Below are positions 6,051-9,490 of a stretch of DNA of 9,490 bases, in pieces. The stretch spans positions 1 through 9,490 of the forward strand of contig CAZORL010000046.1 in NCBI GenBank assembly GCA_964582375.1. The letters run 5' to 3'. Under the pieces are notes generated by a model. The model saw nothing but the letters and a program-made list of their open reading frames with translations. It did no database searches and was not told the origin of the DNA. Numbering within the stretch: the stretch's first letter is position 1; every line of letters starts with the position of its first letter. This stretch comes from CAKSQF01 sp964582375 (lineage in GTDB: Bacteria > Bacillota > Clostridia > Oscillospirales > CAG-272). Made by a program: the position numbers and the translations under genes.

Positions 6051-7064
6051 GTGATAGAAATGATAGAAAAGCCCAAAATTACACCCGAATTCGTCAGCGA
6101 AGACGGCAAAGAAGGCAGATTTGTTATCGAACCGCTCGAACGCGGCTACGGTACGACGCTCGGCAACTCTCTGCGCAGAGTTCTCTTAAGCTCGCTTCCC
6201 GGCGTTGCTGTCGTAAGCATCAAGATTGACGGTGTACTGCATGAGATCTCCACTGTTCCGGGCGTCGTTGAGGACGTAACTGAGATCGTCCTTAACGTTA
6301 AGGGCATTGTGGCGTCACTTCATGCAGAGGGACCGAAGACCGTATTTGTTGATATGACAGGTCCTTGCGAGGTCACAGCAGGTGATATTAAGCAGGACGC
6401 TGATGTTGAGATCCTTAATCCCGAACATCACATAGCAACTCTCAGCGAAAATGCAAGGTTCTATATGGAGCTTACCTTTGATCACGGCAGAGGTTACGTA
6501 TCCCAAGAGCGCAATAAGCAGCTCGCACTCGATGCTGCAAACGATCGCTCGCACCTCTTCGTGGCTACCGATAAGACCAAGCCGTCAGCACCCGCTCTCG
6601 GCACGATCTTTACCGATTCGATCTATACACCCGTTTATAACGTAAGCTATACAGTCGAAAAGACACGTGTCGGTTCGATCACCGACTTTGATAAGCTTAC
6701 AATGGATGTCAAGACCAACGGCGTCATCACGGCAAAGGAAGCACTTTCGCTCGGTGCCAAATTCCTCAGCGAGCATCTCACCCTTTTTGCCGACCTTTCG
6801 GAAGGCACAAGAGGCACGCAGATAATGGTCGAAAGCAAAGAGACCGAACAGGCACAAGTTTTGGGGATGACCATTGAAGAACTTGACATGTCTGTGCGCA
6901 GCTTTAACTGCCTTAAGCGCGCAGGCATCAATACGGTTGAAGATCTTATCAATAAGACCGAGGAAGATATGATCAAGGTCAGAAACCTCGGAAAGAAGTC
7001 ACTTGAAGAAGTGATTGCAAAACTTCACTCTCTCGGACTCGACCTCAAGCATGAGGACGAGTGA
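6051..7064 (+). CDS. rpoA: DNA-directed RNA polymerase subunit alpha
   Basis: Alpha dimerises to nucleate RNA polymerase assembly and its C-terminal domain contacts UP elements and activators. The N-terminal domain (about 1-255) shows EPLERGYGTTLGNSLRRVLL, GVVEDVTEI, DVEILNPEHHIATL and DSIYTPVYNVSYTVE. The C-terminal domain (about 271-335) shows TIEELDMSVRSFNCLKRAGI with R283, the DNA-contacting Arg equivalent to E. coli R265, then EEDMIKVRNLGKKSLEE. At 337 residues it is about 20 longer than Bacillus alpha; residues about 157-182, after GRGYVSQERNK, look like an insertion. GTG at 6051 is chosen because AGGAGGG (6037-6043) is 7 nt upstream; the ATG at 6060 would be 16 nt away. Confidence 0.98.
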   Translation: MIEMIEKPKITPEFVSEDGKEGRFVIEPLERGYGTTLGNSLRRVLLSSLPGVAVVSIKIDGVLHEISTVPGVVEDVTEIVLNVKGIVASLHAEGPKTVFVDMTGPCEVTAGDIKQDADVEILNPEHHIATLSENARFYMELTFDHGRGYVSQERNKQLALDAANDRSHLFVATDKTKPSAPALGTIFTDSIYTPVYNVSYTVEKTRVGSITDFDKLTMDVKTNGVITAKEALSLGAKFLSEHLTLFADLSEGTRGTQIMVESKETEQAQVLGMTIEELDMSVRSFNCLKRAGINTVEDLINKTEEDMIKVRNLGKKSLEEVIAKLHSLGLDLKHEDE

Positions 7065-7100
7065 GAGAAAAGACGAATAAGTATAAGGAGGTAACCTAAA

Positions 7101-7517
7101 ATGCCAGGTACCAGAAAACTCGGCAGACCTACCGCGCATAGAAATCTTATGCTCCGCGGAATGGTAACCTACCTGCTCGAAAACGGTAAGATCGAAACTA
7201 CCGTTACAAGAGCAAAGGAGGTTCGCGCTCTCGCCGATAAGATGATTACTCTCGGAAAGACGAATACACTTGCTTCCCGCCGTGCCGCTCTTGCGTTCAT
7301 CACCAAGGAAGAGGTTGTTAACAAGCTTTTTGACCAGATCGCTCCTGCATATGCCGACAGAAACGGCGGCTATACCGCTGTTTATAAGCTCGGACCCCGT
7401 CGTGGCGACGGAGCTGAGATGGCTCTGATCAAGCTTTGCGGCGTTGAGCTTGCTCCCGCAGAGGATGATAAGAAGGGAAAGAAGACCAAGAAAGCAAAGG
7501 CTGATAAAGCTGAATAA
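7101..7517 (+). CDS. rplQ: 50S ribosomal protein L17 (bL17)
   Basis: L17 lies at the polypeptide exit side of the large subunit. The 138-residue protein shows RKLGRPTAHRNLMLRGMVTYLL, KIETTVTRAKEVR and YTAVYKLGPRRGDGAEMALI. After about residue 118 it has a charged tail (EDDKKGKKTKKAKADKAE) that the shorter Bacillus protein lacks; such lysine-rich tails vary within the family. AAGGAGGT (7085-7092) lies 8 nt before the ATG. It is the last gene of the operon and is followed by the terminator at 7542-7579. Confidence 0.97.
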   Translation: MPGTRKLGRPTAHRNLMLRGMVTYLLENGKIETTVTRAKEVRALADKMITLGKTNTLASRRAALAFITKEEVVNKLFDQIAPAYADRNGGYTAVYKLGPRRGDGAEMALIKLCGVELAPAEDDKKGKKTKKAKADKAE

Positions 7518-7540
7518 TCTTTGATCTTTCTTTAGATTAT
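7514..7540 (+). repeat. AT-rich inverted repeat at the rplQ stop
   Basis: ATAATCT (7514-7520) is the reverse complement of AGATTAT (7534-7540), separated by 13 nt and overlapping the rplQ stop codon, with four T after it. It is too AT-rich to be a strong terminator alone but could add to the one just downstream. Confidence 0.3.
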
Positions 7541-7541
7541 T

Positions 7542-7579
7542 TTTACCGCAAGTCGATCTCGGCTTGCGGTAAATTTTTT
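7542..7579 (+). terminator. Intrinsic terminator of the spc-alpha operon
   Basis: TTTACCGCAAG (7542-7552) pairs perfectly with CTTGCGGTAAA (7563-7573), an 11-bp stem, followed at once by six T (7574-7579). It ends the ribosomal transcript. The last bases of the convergent DUF421 gene (its stop is at 7578-7580) overlap the T-run. On the minus strand the hairpin lacks a U-run, so it acts mainly on the plus strand. Confidence 0.92.
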
Positions 7580-8267
7580 AGGTCTTTGTTTTCACAATAA
7601 GCGATCGCTTTCCGCTGTCATCGATCGAGAGGAGAAAGACATCCTCGAGGTCTATCTGCTCTCTCTCGAGATATGCACGGATCTCACTCTCATCAATCGA
7701 TAACCGCTCGATCACCGATCTGTTGAATACGCCCTGCATTATCAGTGCGTGTGCGATCCCTTTTTCCTTTGGTGTTTTTATTTTCGAAAAATCCGAATAT
7801 GTCGGCGTACTGTCTTTGATCTTTGTAAATACCGATACCGTTCCCGACGGCTCAAGGACGGCGTATTCGACCTCGCAAGGGTCGGAGATTCCGCTTGCAC
7901 GCAGTATCGATAAAAATTCTTCGGGCGATATTCTGTTCTTTTTCATCTCGCCTTGATCGATCTTGCCGCGCTTGATAAGATAACTCGGTGTCCCCTCGAC
8001 CGTCCGCCTGAGTTTTGGATATCTGAAAAGAAGTATCGGGATCGTATATTCGAGAACGCCGATCAGTGCTATCGGAATTATGGCAGTCAACAGGTTTTTG
8101 CTCCTGTCGGTTATCGGAACAGCCGCGATTTCGGATATCAGGAGCGTGCTCACAAATTCGGATACCTGAAGCTGACCGATCTGCCTTTTGCCGAGCAGGC
8201 GTATGATGAATGTGAGAAATAAATATATTATCAGCGTTCTGATGGCTTGTGCGATCAATTTGATCAC
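7578..8267 (-). CDS. DUF421 family membrane protein (YetF-like)
   Basis: The product belongs to the DUF421/YetF family of Firmicutes membrane proteins, whose biochemical role is largely unknown. About three hydrophobic segments lie at residues 8-24, 34-52 and 60-81, followed by a cytoplasmic domain. Family hallmarks are GKRQIGQLQVSEFV (26-39), ISEIAAVP, EGTPSYLIKRGKI (91-103) and VEYAVLEPSGTVSV (133-146). Two GTG starts compete: 8273 gives 231 residues but AAGG lies only 3 nt before it; 8267 gives 229 residues with AAGGTG 7 nt upstream and is preferred. The gene is convergent with rplQ and overlaps its terminator. An extended -10 promoter and a hairpin with a T-run lie upstream. Family assignment is firm; function is not known. 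Confidence 0.9.
   Translation of the reverse strand: MIKLIAQAIRTLIIYLFLTFIIRLLGKRQIGQLQVSEFVSTLLISEIAAVPITDRSKNLLTAIIPIALIGVLEYTIPILLFRYPKLRRTVEGTPSYLIKRGKIDQGEMKKNRISPEEFLSILRASGISDPCEVEYAVLEPSGTVSVFTKIKDSTPTYSDFSKIKTPKEKGIAHALIMQGVFNRSVIERLSIDESEIRAYLEREQIDLEDVFLLSIDDSGKRSLIVKTKT
7775..7791. repeat. 17-bp direct repeat, copy 1 (inside DUF421 gene)
   Basis: TTTTTATTTTCGAAAAA occurs here within the DUF421 coding region and again, identically, at 8486-8502 upstream of the element genes. It contains the palindrome TTTTCGAAAA. AT-richness makes chance possible. Confidence 0.5.
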
Positions 8268-8307
8268 CCCCACACACCTTAGTATGCCGATTTTTTACAA
8301 AAATATC

Positions 8308-8327
8308 AAAAAACGCCCTCGAGGGCG
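8308..8327 (-). terminator. Minus-strand terminator or attenuator ahead of DUF421
   Basis: CGCCC (8314-8318), loop TCGA, GGGCG (8323-8327); read on the minus strand the GC stem is followed by six T (complement of A at 8308-8313). It lies about 40 nt upstream of the DUF421 start and just downstream of the predicted promoter, so it could attenuate that gene. It might instead be the end of an ancestral neighbour gene. On the plus strand no T-run follows. Confidence 0.65.
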
Positions 8328-8345
8328 CGCAAAATTAGCGGTAAA

Positions 8346-8354
8346 ATTATAACA
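8346..8354 (-). promoter_or_regulatory. Extended -10 promoter for the DUF421 gene
   Basis: On the minus strand the sequence reads TGTTATAAT: a perfect TATAAT with the extended TGn motif directly upstream. No convincing -35 lies at 16-18 nt, which extended -10 promoters do not need. Transcription would start near 8339, giving a leader of about 70 nt that contains the hairpin at 8308-8327. Confidence 0.5.
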
Positions 8355-8375
8355 ACCGAACAAGCAGCCCTAACG

Positions 8376-8411
8376 GCAAAACACCACGGAAGAAAATCCG
8401 TGGTGTTTTGC
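8376..8411 (+). terminator. 15-bp terminator-like hairpin with no gene of its own
   Basis: GCAAAACACCACGGA (8376-8390) pairs perfectly with TCCGTGGTGTTTTGC (8397-8411) across the loop AGAAAA. The right arm ends in TTTTGC followed by TTT, so it reads best as a plus-strand intrinsic terminator. No plus-strand gene lies between the rplQ terminator and this hairpin. It may shield the element from readthrough, or be left over from a lost gene or the end of a small RNA. Confidence 0.6.
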
Positions 8412-8485
8412 TTTGCAGTCCGCAATGTGTCAAGACTCAATATTTGTGTCGGAGAAAACAAAGAAAAAGCTAAGTGAAAATAGTA

Positions 8486-8502
8486 TTTTTATTTTCGAAA
8501 AA
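8486..8502. repeat. 17-bp direct repeat, copy 2 (upstream of element genes)
   Basis: Identical to 7775-7791 over 17 bases, 711 bp apart. This copy lies right beside the AAAGTC/GACTTT dyad and the putative promoter of the DUF6809-like gene. Confidence 0.5.
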
Positions 8503-8535
8503 AGTCTGGACTTTCGCCCCCTTCTGTGGTATTGT
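8501..8535 (+). promoter_or_regulatory. Putative promoter with overlapping dyad for the DUF6809-like gene
   Basis: A -35-like TGGACT (8507-8512) and a -10-like TATTGT (8530-8535), each 4 of 6 to consensus, are separated by 17 nt and precede the gene's ribosome binding site. The 14-bp dyad AAAGTC-TG-GACTTT (8501-8514) covers the -35 box, where a repressor would sit. Sequence match is modest, so the promoter is tentative. Confidence 0.4.
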
Positions 8536-8560
8536 TGTGTGCTAATAGGAGGTACGAACT

Positions 8561-8782
8561 ATGAAAAGTATGATTAAAGAGCTATGGCGCGGAAATGTAA
8601 TGCAACCCGAGGACAGCAGACACAATACACCTGAGATGAAACAACTATTGGAATACACCAGTCGGCACAACGATGACTTACTCAAAACAATGACGGACGA
8701 GCAGAAAGAGATATTCGAGAAATACTACGACTGCTGGAGCGAGTATGCAAGTTTTTCGAATGAGGCGATATTTGTTCGCTAA
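8561..8782 (+). CDS. Small DUF6809-like protein, probably C-terminally shortened
   Basis: The 73-residue product MKSMIKELWRGNVMQPEDSR...DEQKEIFEKYYDCWSEYASFSNEAIFVR resembles DUF6809, a small alpha-helical family of about 85-90 residues often found beside integrases in Firmicutes mobile elements; no function is known. Family members that I recall continue after the EAIFV-like segment with a final helix containing a GFRLG- or AFKLG-like motif; here a TAA follows FVR, so about 15 residues appear missing. There is no signal peptide or membrane segment. AGGAGG (8547-8552) precedes the ATG by 8 nt, so it is well equipped for translation. The integrase gene follows 59 nt later on the same strand. 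Family assignment is from memory and moderate. Confidence 0.75.
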   Translation: MKSMIKELWRGNVMQPEDSRHNTPEMKQLLEYTSRHNDDLLKTMTDEQKEIFEKYYDCWSEYASFSNEAIFVR

Positions 8783-8789
8783 TACCCGT

Positions 8790-8821
8790 GTGACAATTTT
8801 GAGGTACAATATTTGTATCAT
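8790..8821 (+). promoter_or_regulatory. Possible integrase promoter region with a dyad
   Basis: The dyad TACAA-TAT-TTGTA (8805-8817) contains TACAAT (5 of 6 to the -10 consensus). TATCAT (8816-8821) is another -10 candidate, with GTGACA (8790-8795, 5 of 6 to -35) upstream, but their spacing is 20 nt, longer than usual. The dyad may be an operator or an integrase binding site. No element pairing is ideal, so this is tentative. Confidence 0.35.
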
Positions 8822-8841
8822 CAGAATTTAAGGAGGTCATT

Positions 8842-9490
8842 ATGACAACACAAAATTTACTTACTGAATGGTTGGAAAACTATCAAAAGGAGCATATCAA
8901 AGCAAGGACATATAGCCGATATCAAGGGCTTATTACAATGCATATTGTCCCGACGCTTGGGGAAAAAAACATTGCGGAACTCGGACGGAGAGAGATTCAA
9001 GAATTTCTCACACAGCAGAAGAAGGATGGAAATATACGCAACGGAGAAAAACTTTCTGCCACAAGTACAAATATGATGTTATCCGTTCTCAACCTTGCAT
9101 TTGAATACGCCTGTGACATGGAATACATTGAAGAAAATCCGTGTTTACGAGTGCGAAGGACGAAAGCCGAAACCAAAAAAATCGAGGCTTTCACGGTTGA
9201 GGAACAACGAGCGATCGAAAGCGAAATTGCCATATCTGACGATAGACGCCTACATGGTGTCCTCCTCTGCCTGTATACAGGATTGAGAATAGGTGAGCTG
9301 TTAGGACTCACATGGAGTGATGTTGACTTTGATCGCGGCGTAATAAATATAACGAAGACAGTATATCGCGAGAAGGACGAAAGCGGTGCGTGGCAGCTCT
9401 GCGTAGATACTCCGAAAACAAAAGCATCGGATAGAGTAATTCCTATGCCCGAATATATTACTAATATGCTCCGTCAGGACTTTGAGACTA
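8842..9490 (+). CDS. Tyrosine recombinase (site-specific integrase), 3' truncated by window end
   Basis: The first 216 residues of a phage- or ICE-type integrase, which cuts and rejoins DNA at attachment sites through a Tyr nucleophile. The core-binding SAM-like domain spans about residues 3-105 (LLTEWLENYQKEHIKARTYS, HIVPTLGEKNIAELGRREIQ, LAFEYACDMEYIEENPC). The catalytic domain begins about 115, with the first catalytic Arg R149 in YTGLRIGELLGLTWSDVD and the hairpin Lys, probably K192, in TPKTKASDRVIPMP. The HxxR, His/Trp and Tyr residues lie beyond the window. It starts directly with the core-binding domain and lacks the N-terminal arm-binding domain of Tn916-type integrases. AAGGAGG precedes the ATG at 8842. 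Codon use (TTA, CGA, AGG, ATA) differs from the ribosomal genes, consistent with transfer. Confidence 0.93.
   Translation, partial: MTTQNLLTEWLENYQKEHIKARTYSRYQGLITMHIVPTLGEKNIAELGRREIQEFLTQQKKDGNIRNGEKLSATSTNMMLSVLNLAFEYACDMEYIEENPCLRVRRTKAETKKIEAFTVEEQRAIESEIAISDDRRLHGVLLCLYTGLRIGELLGLTWSDVDFDRGVINITKTVYREKDESGAWQLCVDTPKTKASDRVIPMPEYITNMLRQDFET

Larger units (their letters stand above)
8268..8560. other. Non-coding junction between DUF421 and the element
   Basis: This 293-nt stretch has no gene that I can support. It holds, in order, the DUF421 leader with a minus-strand terminator (8308-8327) and extended -10 (8346-8354), a 15-bp hairpin (8376-8411), a CAATATTTGT copy (8438-8447), a palindromic TTTTCGAAAA, an AAAGTC/GACTTT dyad and a putative plus-strand promoter. 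Base composition is visibly more AT-rich than the ribosomal genes, and the edge of the mobile element probably lies here. Confidence 0.6.

Noticed and set aside
7542..7573. The operon terminator as a bidirectional terminator serving DUF421 too
   Set aside because: On the minus strand the stem is followed by an A-rich stretch, not a U-run, so only the plus-strand role is supported.
8268..8560. CRISPR array or tRNA gene as the integration target
   Set aside because: No regularly spaced repeats and no cloverleaf-like segment could be found in this stretch.
8997..9311. Minus-strand open frame of 104 codons opposite the integrase
   Set aside because: Antisense to conserved integrase domains; no support of its own.

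Overview
The window is the promoter-distal half of a bacterial spc-alpha ribosomal protein operon, followed by one convergent membrane-protein gene and then the start of a mobile element. Gene order, strong AGGAGG-type ribosome binding sites, zinc-ribbon forms of S4, L36 and adenylate kinase, and the protein sequences point to a gut-type Clostridia, most likely a Ruminococcus/Oscillospiraceae-like Firmicute. This is judged from recalled family sequences, not from a search.

Region 1 (1-7579, + strand): the 3' end of rplR, then rpsE, rpmD, rplO, secY, adk, map, infA, rpmJ, rpsM, rpsK, rpsD, rpoA and rplQ. Gaps are mostly 0-80 nt. No clear internal promoter was seen, and an 11-bp hairpin with a T-run at 7542-7579 closes the operon. 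The genes supply ribosomal proteins, the SecY translocon channel, nucleotide kinase, N-terminal methionine removal, initiation factor IF1 and the RNA polymerase alpha subunit. Two oddities stand out. rplR has an in-frame TGA where the conserved Gly of its C-terminal YHGRV motif belongs, with intact homology continuing to the normal stop. infA has no ATG, GTG or TTG at the right place: its ribosome binding site and homology point to a CTG start.

Region 2 (7578-8267, - strand): a DUF421 (YetF-like) membrane protein convergent with rplQ. Its upstream region carries an extended -10 promoter followed almost at once by a terminator-like hairpin on the same strand, which suggests an attenuated leader.

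Region 3 (about 8330-9490): an AT-richer non-coding stretch with hairpins and dyads, a small DUF6809-like protein that looks shortened at its C-terminus, and a tyrosine recombinase cut off by the window end. This looks like one end of an integrative element inserted beyond the ribosomal operon. Two distinct dyads sit in the putative promoter regions of the two element genes.

I see no complete undescribed multi-gene system. The best leads are the rplR stop, the infA start and the regulatory architecture at the element edge.
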